A stretch of DNA of 64,000 bases from JACDAN01 sp963802375 (GTDB taxonomy: Bacteria; Actinomycetota; Thermoleophilia; Gaiellales; Gaiellaceae): the NCBI GenBank assembly GCA_963802375.1, contig CAWDIJ010000017.1, positions 90,726 to 154,725 on the forward strand. The letters run 5' to 3'. A program made the translations under genes and the position numbers. The notes under the pieces are model-generated. The model worked only from the letters and a program-made list of their open reading frames with translations. It did no database searches and was not told where the DNA came from. Positions 1 to 8,049 of the stretch are shown here, in pieces. Every line of letters starts with the position of its first letter. Within the stretch, counting starts at the first letter, position 1.

Positions 1-94
1 CGAGGAGTCGAACCTCGCGCTGGTCCTCTTCACCGCAGCCGGTGAGGGCCACGAGGGCCGCTGCGAGGAGCGGTCGGGCAGACATACTCGCCAT
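1..94 (-). CDS. Lipoprotein N-terminus, cut by the window edge
   Basis: Only the first 31 codons are inside the window. The reading begins at ATG (94-92); a second in-frame ATG lies at 85. It gives a short basic start, a hydrophobic Ala/Leu stretch and a lipobox ending LTGC followed by GEED, which is a typical type II signal peptide. AAGGTGG sits a few bases upstream of the first ATG as a ribosome site. The protein should be an outer-leaflet-anchored lipoprotein of unknown function. It is divergent from the enolase-superfamily gene, and the two proposed start codons are almost adjacent. Confidence 0.6.
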   Translation of the reverse strand, partial: MASMSARPLLAAALVALTGCGEEDQREVRLL

Positions 95-95
95 T

Positions 96-1142
96 GTGTC
101 CACCTTCGAGCGAGTCGCCGACCTGCCGCTCGTCGTCGAGAGCTACCGGCCCGAGCAGCTGGAGCGGGCCGTCTCGAGCGAGTTCGTCCGGACGACGACG
201 CAGGTGCACCTCGAGGGTCATGGGAAGGAGGGCATCGGCGAGGACGTGACCTACGACGGCGCGGCCCACGACACCCTCGCCTCGCTATCGCTCGAACTCG
301 CCGGGGAATGGACCATCGGCTCGTTCTCTGAGCATCTGGATGAGCTGGACATGTGGCCCGAGTCGCCGGGGATGGCCGCGTTCCGTGACTACCGCCGCTG
401 GGCGTTCGAGAGCGCTGCGCTCGACCTGGCGCTGCGACAGGCGGGCCGGTCGCTCGCCGAGGCGCTCGGCCGAGAGCCTCGGCCTGTTCGGTTCGTCGTT
501 TCACTTCGGCTCGGGGAGCCGTCGTCGCCGGCGCCGATCACCGACTTGCTCGCGGCCTATCCCGGCACGCGGTTCAAGCTCGACCCGGTTCCCGACTGGT
601 CGGCCGAGCTCGTCGATGAGGTCTCCGCGCTCGGGCTTGTCGACGTCGTCGACCTGAAAGGTCAGTACACGGGGACGGTGGTGGACAACCCGCCGGACGC
701 GGAGCTCTACCGGCGGGTCGCCGAGGGCTTTCCCGGTGCGTGGATCGAGGATCCTGCGTTGACCGAGGAGACGGACGCCGTCCTCGAGGCACACCGCGAC
801 CGGATCACGTGGGACGCACCGATCCACTCGGTCGCCGACATCGAGGGAGCGCCCTTCCCGCCCCGGACGATCAACGTCAAGCCCTCCCGCTTCGGCCCTC
901 TCGAGCGGCTTTTCGACACCTACGACTACTGCGCCGCCAACGGGATCGAGATGTACGGCGGCGGCCAGTTCGAGCTCGGCGTGGGACGCGGGCACATCCA
1001 GTACCTGGCTTCTCTGTTCCACCCGGACTCGTCGAACGACGTCGCGCCCGGCGGCTTCAACCTGACGCCGGTCGCGCCAGGGCTCGAGTCGAGCCCGCTG
1101 GATCCGCGGTTGGACGGGGTTGGGTTCCGTCGGCTCGCCTGA
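96..1142 (+). CDS. Enolase-superfamily protein (mandelate racemase/muconate-lactonizing type)
   Basis: About 348 aa. The capping domain is followed by a (beta/alpha)8 barrel with recognisable metal and catalytic positions: Lys in FKLDP, Asp in VVDLKG, Glu in WIEDP, Lys in NVKPSRFG and the late strand YGGGQFELGVGRG. Such enzymes abstract a proton alpha to a carboxylate in a Mg2+-dependent way, but the substrate cannot be read from sequence. The open frame extends back to an ATG at 42. The GTG at 96, giving a start MSTFERVADLP, fits the family better, although no strong ribosome site precedes it. There is no operon partner; the gene is divergent from the clipped lipoprotein. Confidence 0.72.
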   Translation: MSTFERVADLPLVVESYRPEQLERAVSSEFVRTTTQVHLEGHGKEGIGEDVTYDGAAHDTLASLSLELAGEWTIGSFSEHLDELDMWPESPGMAAFRDYRRWAFESAALDLALRQAGRSLAEALGREPRPVRFVVSLRLGEPSSPAPITDLLAAYPGTRFKLDPVPDWSAELVDEVSALGLVDVVDLKGQYTGTVVDNPPDAELYRRVAEGFPGAWIEDPALTEETDAVLEAHRDRITWDAPIHSVADIEGAPFPPRTINVKPSRFGPLERLFDTYDYCAANGIEMYGGGQFELGVGRGHIQYLASLFHPDSSNDVAPGGFNLTPVAPGLESSPLDPRLDGVGFRRLA

Positions 1143-1208
1143 GACCGGCGCCCTTTCGTCACAGACCGGTCACCCACACGCGCGGTTCTCCAGGCTAGCG
1201 TCGTGCCC

Positions 1209-1475
1209 ATGACCAGGATCACGACGGCATGGGGAACCGCGAAGCTGCTCGAGGAGGTCACGCTCCCTCAGCGGGCCGGGCAGAAGCGCTTCGCCTCTGT
1301 CGTGCAGCTGCTGGAGGACGACAAGGGCGACTGGCTCGTGCGCTTCGCGTACACCACGGACGGCACCGCCCGGCGCGGGCCGGTGACGCTACGAGGCGCC
1401 GACATCGAACGACTGCGCGACCGGCTCGGCGACCATCCGTCGCTTGCCGCCGCCCTCGGGTTCGTGGGGAGGTGA
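1209..1475 (+). CDS. Small conserved-looking hypothetical protein
   Basis: An 88-aa protein starting MTRITTAWG; a GTG two codons earlier (1203) is an alternative start. It is mixed alpha/beta in character, with no signal peptide, no membrane segment and no motif I recognise. Its C-terminus runs into the end of purQ on the other strand, so the two genes converge with 3 bp between stops. Codon usage is like its neighbours. I cannot assign a function. Confidence 0.55.
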   Translation: MTRITTAWGTAKLLEEVTLPQRAGQKRFASVVQLLEDDKGDWLVRFAYTTDGTARRGPVTLRGADIERLRDRLGDHPSLAAALGFVGR

Positions 1476-1478
1476 GCG

Positions 1479-2177
1479 CTAGACGCTGACGCCGACGACA
1501 GATCGATCTCGGGCGGCTCCGACGAGGCCGCCGAGGATGAGCGCCCCGTCCGTGGAGCCGAGCAGAGGGTCGACCGCATGCTCGGGATGCGGCATCAAGC
1601 CCATGACGTTCCGCTCCGCGTTCACGACGGCGGCGACGCCGGCGACGGAGCCGTTCGGGTTGTCCTCGTAGCGGAGGACGATCTGCCCGTTCGCCTCGAG
1701 CTCGGCGAGGAGCGCGTCGTCCGCGAACCAACAACCCTCCCCGTGCTTGATCGGGATCGTGAGGGTCTGCCCTGGCTCGCAGAGTGCCGTGAACGCCGTG
1801 TCGGTGCGTTCGACCCGGAGATCGACATCACGACAAATGAACGAGAGCGACGCGTTCGGCCGGAGCGCGCCGGGAAGCAGGCCTGCCTCGCAGAGGATCT
1901 GGAAGCCGTTGCAGATCCCGAGCACGGGCCCACCGTTCGCCGCGAACTCGGAGACGGCCTGCATCGCGGGCGCGAACCGTGCGATCGCGCCGCAGCGGAG
2001 GTAGTCCCCGTATGAGAACCCGCCGGGGAGGACGACCCCTGCGACGTCCGGAAGCCGCTCCTTGGCGTGCCACACGGCCACCGCTTCGGCCCCGAGTAGG
2101 TCGAGCGCGCGCAGCGCGTCCCGGTCGTCGTTCGAGCCGGGGAACGTGAGCACGCCGATGCGGGGCCGTTGGCTCAC
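1479..2177 (-). CDS. purQ: Phosphoribosylformylglycinamidine synthase, glutamine amidotransferase subunit
   Basis: A 232-aa class I glutamine amidotransferase that supplies ammonia to PurL for FGAM formation in purine synthesis. Visible are the N-terminal GVLTFPGSND, the oxyanion region LPGGFSYGDYLRCGA, the nucleophile Cys89 in LGICNGFQ, and the His/Glu pair in MPHPEH near residue 197-199. The GTG start overlaps the purS stop by 4 bp (GTGA), indicating translational coupling. It is the last gene of the minus-strand pur run. purL, which often follows, is absent here and must lie elsewhere. Confidence 0.95.
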   Translation of the reverse strand: MSQRPRIGVLTFPGSNDDRDALRALDLLGAEAVAVWHAKERLPDVAGVVLPGGFSYGDYLRCGAIARFAPAMQAVSEFAANGGPVLGICNGFQILCEAGLLPGALRPNASLSFICRDVDLRVERTDTAFTALCEPGQTLTIPIKHGEGCWFADDALLAELEANGQIVLRYEDNPNGSVAGVAAVVNAERNVMGLMPHPEHAVDPLLGSTDGALILGGLVGAARDRSVVGVSV

Positions 2178-2419
2178 GGGCTGTCTGCGAGCTCGATCTC
2201 GTAGCTCTCGATCAGAGGGTTGGCGAGGAGCTGCTCGCACATTCGCTCGACTTCGGCCCGCGCAGTGGCCGGGTCCGCGGACTCGACCTCGAGATCGACG
2301 ACGCGGCCCACGCGTGCGTCGCCGACGGGAAAACCGAGCTGGCGCAACGAGCTTTCGACCGCCTGACCCTGCGGGTCGAGGATGCCCGGCTTGGGCCGAA
2401 CGAGGACCGTCGCTCTCAT
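2174..2419 (-). CDS. purS: Phosphoribosylformylglycinamidine synthase subunit PurS
   Basis: An 81-aa protein starting MRATVLVRPKPGILDPQG, the hallmark of the small PurS subunit that bridges PurL and PurQ in the three-part FGAM synthase of Gram-positives, Actinobacteria and archaea. The ATG overlaps the purC stop and its own stop overlaps the purQ GTG (both 4 bp), so purC-purS-purQ are translated as a coupled set. Confidence 0.93.
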   Translation of the reverse strand: MRATVLVRPKPGILDPQGQAVESSLRQLGFPVGDARVGRVVDLEVESADPATARAEVERMCEQLLANPLIESYEIELADSP

Positions 2420-3279
2420 CGGAGCACCGTGTGCGGATCGTCGACGTATCGGTCGAAGGGCAGCTCGGTCAGGCGCTCGAACGCCTCGACGTATCGTGCG
2501 CGCGTTCCTGCGACGACGTCGTCCGGAAGCTCCGGGCCGGGTGCGCTCTTGTCCCAGCCGACCGTCTCGCAGTAGTCGCGCGCGAACTGCTTGTCGTACG
2601 ACGGCTGGCCGCGGCCCGGCTCGTAGCCCTCCGCGGGCCAGAAGCGAGAGGAGTCGGGCGTCAGCGCCTCGTCGCCGAGACAGAGACTGCCGTCGCCGTC
2701 GAGGCCGAACTCGAACTTCGTGTCGGCGATCAGGATCCCGCGGTCGGCTGCGTATCCGGCCGCGAACTCGTACAGCGCGATCGAGGCCCGCTCGAGCTCC
2801 TCTGCCCGCTCGGCGCCGACGAGGTCCGCCGCCTGCGCGCGCGTGATGTTCTCGTCGTGGCCCGTCTGGGCCTTCGTCGAGGGCGTGAAAAGCGGCTCCG
2901 GAAGTTGCTCGGACTCCTGCAACCCCGTGCGCAGCCGATGCCCGCAAACCTGGCCGCTCGCCACGTAGTCCTTCCAGCCGGAGCCGGTCAGGTAGCCGCG
3001 GACGACGCACTCGAGGGGAAGCATCTCGAGCCGCCGGCACTCCGTCGACCGTCCGTCGCCACGAAGTACGAGCATGTGGTTGTCGACGATCTCCCGCGTC
3101 CGTGCGAACCAGAACGCAGAGAGGCCGGTGAGCACGCGTCCCTTGTCGGGTATCTCCGTGGGCAGGACGACGTCGAACGTCGAGATCCGGTCGCTCGCGA
3201 CGAGCAGCATCCGGTCATCGTCGAGCGCGTAGAGCTCGCGAACCTTTCCGCTCCCGACGTGGGTGGCGGTCTCAGGCAT
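2416..3279 (-). CDS. purC: SAICAR synthetase
   Basis: A 287-aa ATP-dependent ligase joining aspartate to CAIR. Recognisable stretches are GSGKVRELY at the N-terminus, LLVASDRISTFDVVLP, the segment ECVVRGYLTGSGWKDY, KAQTGHDENI, and LIADTKFEFG with DEALTPDSSRFW, which line the nucleotide and CAIR sites. Length is normal for the long bacterial/yeast-like form. The start overlaps the purB 3' end by 8 bp. Confidence 0.95.
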   Translation of the reverse strand: MPETATHVGSGKVRELYALDDDRMLLVASDRISTFDVVLPTEIPDKGRVLTGLSAFWFARTREIVDNHMLVLRGDGRSTECRRLEMLPLECVVRGYLTGSGWKDYVASGQVCGHRLRTGLQESEQLPEPLFTPSTKAQTGHDENITRAQAADLVGAERAEELERASIALYEFAAGYAADRGILIADTKFEFGLDGDGSLCLGDEALTPDSSRFWPAEGYEPGRGQPSYDKQFARDYCETVGWDKSAPGPELPDDVVAGTRARYVEAFERLTELPFDRYVDDPHTVLR

Positions 3280-4597
3280 GAATGGGCTCCTCCTTTCGGG
3301 TCAGGGCTGACAGCCGGTCGAACACCACGTCCACGTGGCGTGTGTACGCCTCGAGGTCGAAGACCGAGTCCAGCGCGGCGCGATCGAGCTTCGCCGAGAT
3401 CGCAGCGTCCGAGCGCACGAGCGTGGGGAAGTCCTGTTCCTCCTCCCAGGCGCGCATGGCGTTCCGCTGGACGAGCTCGTACGCCTGCGAGCGCTCGAGT
3501 CCGCTCTCCACGAGGGCGAGCAGCAGGCGCTGGCTGAAGAAGAGCCTGTGGCTCGCGTCCAGGTTTCGCTGCATTCGCTCCGGCCGGACGACCAACCCCT
3601 CGACCAGCCACGCGAAGCGGTCCAGCATGTAGTCGACTGCCAGGAACGAATCGGGAATGACGACCCGCTCGGCCGACGAGTGCGAGATGTCGCGCTCGTG
3701 CCAGAGCGCGACGTTCTCGAGCCCGACGAGCGCGGCGCCCCGCACGACGCGCGCAAGGCCACAGATCCGCTCCGCGACGATCGGGTTGCGCTTGTGGGGC
3801 ATCGCCGACGACCCCTTCTGCCCTCGGCCGAACGGTTCCTCGACCTCGCGAACCTCGGTGCGGGCGAGATGGCGGATCTCGAGCGCGAACTTCTCGAGCG
3901 AGGCCGCGGTGACCGCCAGGGCGGAGAGCAGCTCCGCATGGCGATCCCGCTGAAGGATCTGCGTGGACGAAGGCGCGGGCTCGAGCCCGAGCTGCTCGCA
4001 AGCAAGCCGCTCGACCTCCGGATCGATCGCGGAGTAGGTGCCGACGGCGCCGGAGAGCTTCCCCACGCGAAGCATCTCGAGTGCGCGTGCGAGGCGCGCG
4101 CGACCGCGGTCGAGCTCGAAGGCCCAGCCGGCGAGCTTGAGCCCGAACGTCGTCGGCTCGGCGTGCACGCCGTGCGTGCGCCCCATCATCAGCGTCCCGC
4201 GATGGCGCTCGGCCTGCCCGAGCACGACTGCGAACGCCTGGTCGATCCCCTCGAGGATCAGCGCACCCGCCTCACGAATCTGCAGCGACAGCGCGGTGTC
4301 GAGGACATCGGACGAGGTCAGCCCGTAGTGGAACCAGCGCCCGACCGGCCCCAGCGGCTCGGCGACCGCATCCACAAAGGCCGCGACGTCGTGCTGAGTC
4401 CGCTCCTCGATCTCGGACACGCGTTCGGGCGTCGGTGCCTCCGCCCGCTCGCGGATCTCCCGCGCCGCCTGCCCCGGCACCGCCCCGATCGAGGCCCAGC
4501 CGTCGAGCGCCGCCAGCTCGACCTCGAGCCAGCGCGCAAGCTTGCTCTCGTCCGACCAGACGCGAGCCATGGCCGGGCGCGAGTAGCGAGCGATCAC
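3272..4597 (-). CDS. purB: Adenylosuccinate lyase
   Basis: A 441-aa member of the fumarase/aspartase superfamily that cleaves SAICAR and adenylosuccinate, so it acts twice in purine synthesis. The lyase signature GSSAMPHKRNP is at about residues 262-272; TSSD near 94-97 and TH at 141-142 are the other active-site blocks. I chose the GTG at 4597 because it gives the family N-terminus (M)IARYSRPAM; the open frame continues further upstream into non-homologous sequence. There is a 46-bp gap after purE. Confidence 0.94.
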   Translation of the reverse strand: MIARYSRPAMARVWSDESKLARWLEVELAALDGWASIGAVPGQAAREIRERAEAPTPERVSEIEERTQHDVAAFVDAVAEPLGPVGRWFHYGLTSSDVLDTALSLQIREAGALILEGIDQAFAVVLGQAERHRGTLMMGRTHGVHAEPTTFGLKLAGWAFELDRGRARLARALEMLRVGKLSGAVGTYSAIDPEVERLACEQLGLEPAPSSTQILQRDRHAELLSALAVTAASLEKFALEIRHLARTEVREVEEPFGRGQKGSSAMPHKRNPIVAERICGLARVVRGAALVGLENVALWHERDISHSSAERVVIPDSFLAVDYMLDRFAWLVEGLVVRPERMQRNLDASHRLFFSQRLLLALVESGLERSQAYELVQRNAMRAWEEEQDFPTLVRSDAAISAKLDRAALDSVFDLEAYTRHVDVVFDRLSALTRKEEPIHA

Positions 4598-4643
4598 CGA
4601 TCCGACTCTACACAGCGCCCAGGCCGGTGCCGGGTGCCGGTTC

Positions 4644-5129
4644 TCAGACCTCGGACGCCGGCAGCCCGCCGCCCTGGGCGAGGATCCGCGCGGCAAGGAT
4701 CGCGGCGTTTCGCGCGCCGTCGACCGAGACGCACGCGACGGGAACGCCGGGTGGCATCTGGACGATCGAGAGGAGGGCGTCCAGGCCGTCGGCGACGCTC
4801 TTGCTCGACTTCAGCGGGACGCCGATCACGGGCAGCTCGGAATAGGACGCGACGACCCCGGGCAGCGCCGCCGCCATGCCGGCGCCCGCGATGATCACCC
4901 GGACGCCGCGGAGCGCCGCGGTCGACGCGTACTCGGCGACGGCGCGAGGGTCCCGGTGCGCGGAGAGCACGTGGAACTCGTGGGTGATCCCGCGATCGTC
5001 CAGCTCTTGGAGGGCGGGCTCCATGCGCTCCCGGTCCGACTCGGATCCCACCAGGATCCCGACCAGCGGGCCGCGCTCGGCGAACTCGACCAGCTCGAGA
5101 AACGGCTCGGTCTGTGTCTCAGGTCGCAA
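4644..5129 (-). CDS. purE: N5-carboxyaminoimidazole ribonucleotide mutase
   Basis: About 161 aa, class I PurE, which converts N5-CAIR to CAIR. It shows the glycine-rich GILVGSESDRERM, the catalytic-His loop VLSAHRDP and the GAGMAAALPGVVAS segment. The TTG at 5129 is the best start: it is in frame, preceded by GAGGA about 9 bases upstream, and gives normal length. It lies inside the end of purD (11-bp overlap). PurK is not visible in the window. Confidence 0.92.
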   Translation of the reverse strand: MRPETQTEPFLELVEFAERGPLVGILVGSESDRERMEPALQELDDRGITHEFHVLSAHRDPRAVAEYASTAALRGVRVIIAGAGMAAALPGVVASYSELPVIGVPLKSSKSVADGLDALLSIVQMPPGVPVACVSVDGARNAAILAARILAQGGGLPASEV

Positions 5130-6336
5130 CGTCTGCAGTCCTCGCGGCGATGTCTCGACGGTACTGCATGCCGTCGAACGAGATCGAGGCGCACGCGGCG
5201 TATGCGGTCTCACGGGCCAGGCCGAGCGTCGCACCCAGGCCGGTCACGCTCAGGACGCGCCCGCCGTTCGTCACCAGCCGCCCGCCCTGCACTGCGGTTC
5301 CCGCGTGGAAGACGAGCGCGGTGGCCGCCGCGTCTTCGACGCCCTCGATCGGCGTTCCGGAGTCGCCGCTCGCCGGGTAGTCGCGCGAGGCGAGAACGAC
5401 AGTGACCGCCGCCTCTTCGCCCGTTCCGATCGCCGTCCGGCTCAGGTCCCCGCCCGCCGCCGCCGCCAGCGCCTCGAGCAGGTCTCCCTCGATGCGCGGC
5501 AGGATCGCCTGCGTCTCGGGGTCGCCGAAGCGGCAGTTGAACTCGAGGACCTTCGGCCCGGCGGCCGTCAGCATCAGGCCGGCGTACAGCAGGCCGACGA
5601 AAGGCGAGCCGCGAGCCGCGAGCTGGGCGAGCACCGGCCGATGCACGGTCTCGAGGAGCTCCTCCAGCTCGGTCTCGGACACCTCCGCGACCGGCGAGAA
5701 CGCGCCCATCCCGCCGGTGTTCGGGCCGGTGTCGCCGTCGCCGATCCGCTTGTAGTCGCGGGCCGGCGCGAGGGCGACGGCGCTGGAGCCGTCTGCGAGC
5801 GCGAACAGCGAGACCTCCTCGCCTTCCAGCAGCTCCTCGATCACGAGCGGCTGGCCCAACCGGCCGACGGCGCGAAGCGCCTCGTCCAGCGACGGCTGAT
5901 CGGGACAGACGAAGACGCCCTTGCCCGCGGCAAGTCCGTCGACCTTCACGACGCAGGGCGGTCTTGCGACCGCCAGCGTTGCGGCGGTGGGAACACCGGC
6001 CGCGCGCATCACGTCCTTCGCGAAGGTCTTCGAGCCCTCGATCCGGGCCGCCTCGCGGCTCGGGCCAAGGACGCGGACGCCGGCGTGGCGCAGGTCGTCG
6101 GCCACCCCCGAGACGAGCGGCGCCTCCGGGCCGACAACGACGAGATCGGCGTCGAGCGACCGCGCGAGGTCGAGCAGGCCCTCACCGTCCTCTGCACGGA
6201 CGGGGTGACACGTCCCGAGACTCGCAATCCCGGGGTTCCCCGGCGCCGCGTGCAGCTCGTCTAGAAGAGGGCTTTGCCTCAGCTTCCACGCAAGCGCGTG
6301 CTCGCGGCCGCCGGAGCCGATCAGGAGCACCCTCAC
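5119..6336 (-). CDS. purD: Phosphoribosylamine-glycine ligase (GARS)
   Basis: A 405-aa ATP-grasp enzyme that makes glycinamide ribonucleotide. It begins MRVLLIGSGGREHALAWKL (dinucleotide-like N domain), then shows the ATP-grasp lid KVDGLAAGKGV, the loop DYKRIGDGDTGPNTGGMG, and the Mg-binding FNCRFGDPETQ. Full length. Its ATG is divergent from the small hypothetical gene at 6339, with starts 2 bp apart, so the minus-strand pur transcript probably starts here or comes through from purA. Confidence 0.96.
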   Translation of the reverse strand: MRVLLIGSGGREHALAWKLRQSPLLDELHAAPGNPGIASLGTCHPVRAEDGEGLLDLARSLDADLVVVGPEAPLVSGVADDLRHAGVRVLGPSREAARIEGSKTFAKDVMRAAGVPTAATLAVARPPCVVKVDGLAAGKGVFVCPDQPSLDEALRAVGRLGQPLVIEELLEGEEVSLFALADGSSAVALAPARDYKRIGDGDTGPNTGGMGAFSPVAEVSETELEELLETVHRPVLAQLAARGSPFVGLLYAGLMLTAAGPKVLEFNCRFGDPETQAILPRIEGDLLEALAAAAGGDLSRTAIGTGEEAAVTVVLASRDYPASGDSGTPIEGVEDAAATALVFHAGTAVQGGRLVTNGGRVLSVTGLGATLGLARETAYAACASISFDGMQYRRDIAARTADVAT

Positions 6337-6338
6337 GT

Positions 6339-6725
6339 GTGGACGAGTGTAGAGCCGTCCTCGGAGGTTTCAAAGCCGCCGAACCCGGCGACACAGCCCT
6401 CGTGGTCGAACCTGGCCTCGATCGGCACGACTGGGAGAGCGAGTGGCAGCAGCTGGAGCCGCTGGTCCGTGACTACCCTGCCGAGGCGCTGCCCGAGCTC
6501 CACGACCTGATCGTGCGGATGCTCCAAGAGCGCGAGATCCTCGACGACGACCTCGTAGCCACCGAGGGCGCCGACCCCGAGCTGCTCGCCGAGTACGTCG
6601 CCGGGAAGGACGTCGTCGACCGGCTCGAGCGCAACGAGACCGTCGACCCCGGCGACGTCGCCTCGGTCGTCGGCGGCTACCGGTCGCTGTACGAGTTCCT
6701 CACGACCGAGCGCCCGGCGCCCTAA
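6339..6725 (+). CDS. Hypothetical acidic protein between purD and purA
   Basis: About 128 aa, strongly acidic and mostly helical, with no membrane segment. It contains PGLDRHDWESEWQQLEPL and a Leu/Glu-rich C-terminal half. The GTG at 6339 is the most upstream start that does not run into purD; AGGAG lies about 12 bases before it. The stop overlaps the purA stop on the opposite strand. The only plus-strand gene inside the pur cluster; function unknown. Confidence 0.6.
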   Translation: MDECRAVLGGFKAAEPGDTALVVEPGLDRHDWESEWQQLEPLVRDYPAEALPELHDLIVRMLQEREILDDDLVATEGADPELLAEYVAGKDVVDRLERNETVDPGDVASVVGGYRSLYEFLTTERPAP

Positions 6726-8020
6726 GGGCGGGCGATCGCCTCGAGCCCGCGCTGCGTGAGCACGTGCTCGCGCGCTGCGCCGGTGCCGACGAGCGAAACC
6801 TCCACGCCGACCTCGCGCTCGACGAACGCCACGTACTCACGCGCTGCGTGCGGCAGGCGCGCCACGTCGTCCATCCCGTCCAACGGCTCGTTCCAGCCGG
6901 GCAGCACCTCGTACACGGGCTCAGCATGGTGGAAGTCGCTCTGGTGGGCCGGAAACTCCTCGGTCTCGGTCCCGTTGCGGAGCCGGTAGCGGACGCAGAC
7001 CGGCAGCTCGGCGAACGACGAGAGGACATCCAGCTTCGTCAGCGCCAGCGAGGTGAAGCCGTTCAGCCGCGCGGCGTAGCGGAGCCCGACGAGGTCGAGC
7101 CACCCGCACCGCCGCTCGCGTCCGGTGACGGTCCCGTACTCGCCGCCGAGCTCGCGGACCCGCTCCTGATCGCCGCCCTCGATCTCCGTGGGGAAGGGGC
7201 CCTCCCCGACGCGCGTCAGGTACGCCTTGGCCACACCCAGCACGGCGTCGATCCGGTTCGGCCCGATCCCGATCCCCGTGGCCGCCGCGCCGGCGACCGG
7301 GTTCGACGAGGTCACGAACGGATACGTGCCATGGTCGAGATCGAGCAGGGTTCCCTGGGCGCCCTCGAAGAGCACGAACCGGCCGTCCCGTAGCGCCCGG
7401 TCGACGAGCAGTGACGTGTCCGCAACGTACGGCCGGAGCCGCTGCGCGTAGCTCTCGTACCGGGACGAGACATCCTCGAGGTCGATCGGGTCGGCGCCGT
7501 AGACCTGCTCCAGCCAGTGGTTCTTCTCGGCGAGCGCGACCTCGATCTTCTGGCGCAGGATCTTCGGATCGAGCAGGTCCTGCACCCGGATCCCGAGCCG
7601 CGCCGCCTTGTCGCCGTACGCGGGGCCGATCCCGCGACGAGTCGTCCCGATCTGGAGCTTCCCGAGCCGCCGCTCGCTCGCCCGGTCGAGTGCGACGTGC
7701 CACGGCATGATCAGCTGCGCGTTGCCCGACAGGTGCACCCGTTCCGTCGAGAGGCGGCGCGCGTCGAGGTCGTCCAGCTCCTCGATGAAGACGGCCGGGT
7801 CGACGACGCAGCCGGCGCCGAGCACGCATTCCTTCCCCCAGAGGATCCCGGAGGGCATGTGCCGGAACTTGTACGTCTGTCCGTCGGCGACGATCGTGTG
7901 CCCGGCGTTCGGCCCGCCCTGGTAGCGGCAGACGACGTCCGAGTGCTGCGCCAGCAGGTCGACGATCTTGCCCTTGCCCTCGTCCCCCCACTGCGCCCCG
8001 ACGATGACGGTCGCTGGCAC
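6722..8020 (-). CDS. purA: Adenylosuccinate synthase
   Basis: A 432-aa GTP-dependent enzyme that makes adenylosuccinate from IMP and aspartate. The phosphate loop GAQWGDEGKGK at residues 8-18 carries the catalytic Asp13, and GGPNAGHT carries the catalytic His. TTRRGIGPAYGDKAAR and LFEGAQGTLLDLDHGTYP are further family blocks, and KLDVL the guanine-binding part. The GTG at 8020 gives the standard start VPATVIVGAQWG. It follows dnaB by 29 bp on the same strand. Confidence 0.96.
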   Translation of the reverse strand: MPATVIVGAQWGDEGKGKIVDLLAQHSDVVCRYQGGPNAGHTIVADGQTYKFRHMPSGILWGKECVLGAGCVVDPAVFIEELDDLDARRLSTERVHLSGNAQLIMPWHVALDRASERRLGKLQIGTTRRGIGPAYGDKAARLGIRVQDLLDPKILRQKIEVALAEKNHWLEQVYGADPIDLEDVSSRYESYAQRLRPYVADTSLLVDRALRDGRFVLFEGAQGTLLDLDHGTYPFVTSSNPVAGAAATGIGIGPNRIDAVLGVAKAYLTRVGEGPFPTEIEGGDQERVRELGGEYGTVTGRERRCGWLDLVGLRYAARLNGFTSLALTKLDVLSSFAELPVCVRYRLRNGTETEEFPAHQSDFHHAEPVYEVLPGWNEPLDGMDDVARLPHAAREYVAFVEREVGVEVSLVGTGAAREHVLTQRGLEAIARP

Positions 8021-8049
8021 GGACGGAGTCTGCCGTACCCGGCGGTCGC

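Noticed and set aside
1..25. T-arm-like string (GGTTCGACTCC on the minus strand) at the window edge, possibly another tRNA fragment
   Set aside because: The same bases read well as the start of a lipoprotein, and no acceptor, anticodon or variable arm can be built from the visible sequence.
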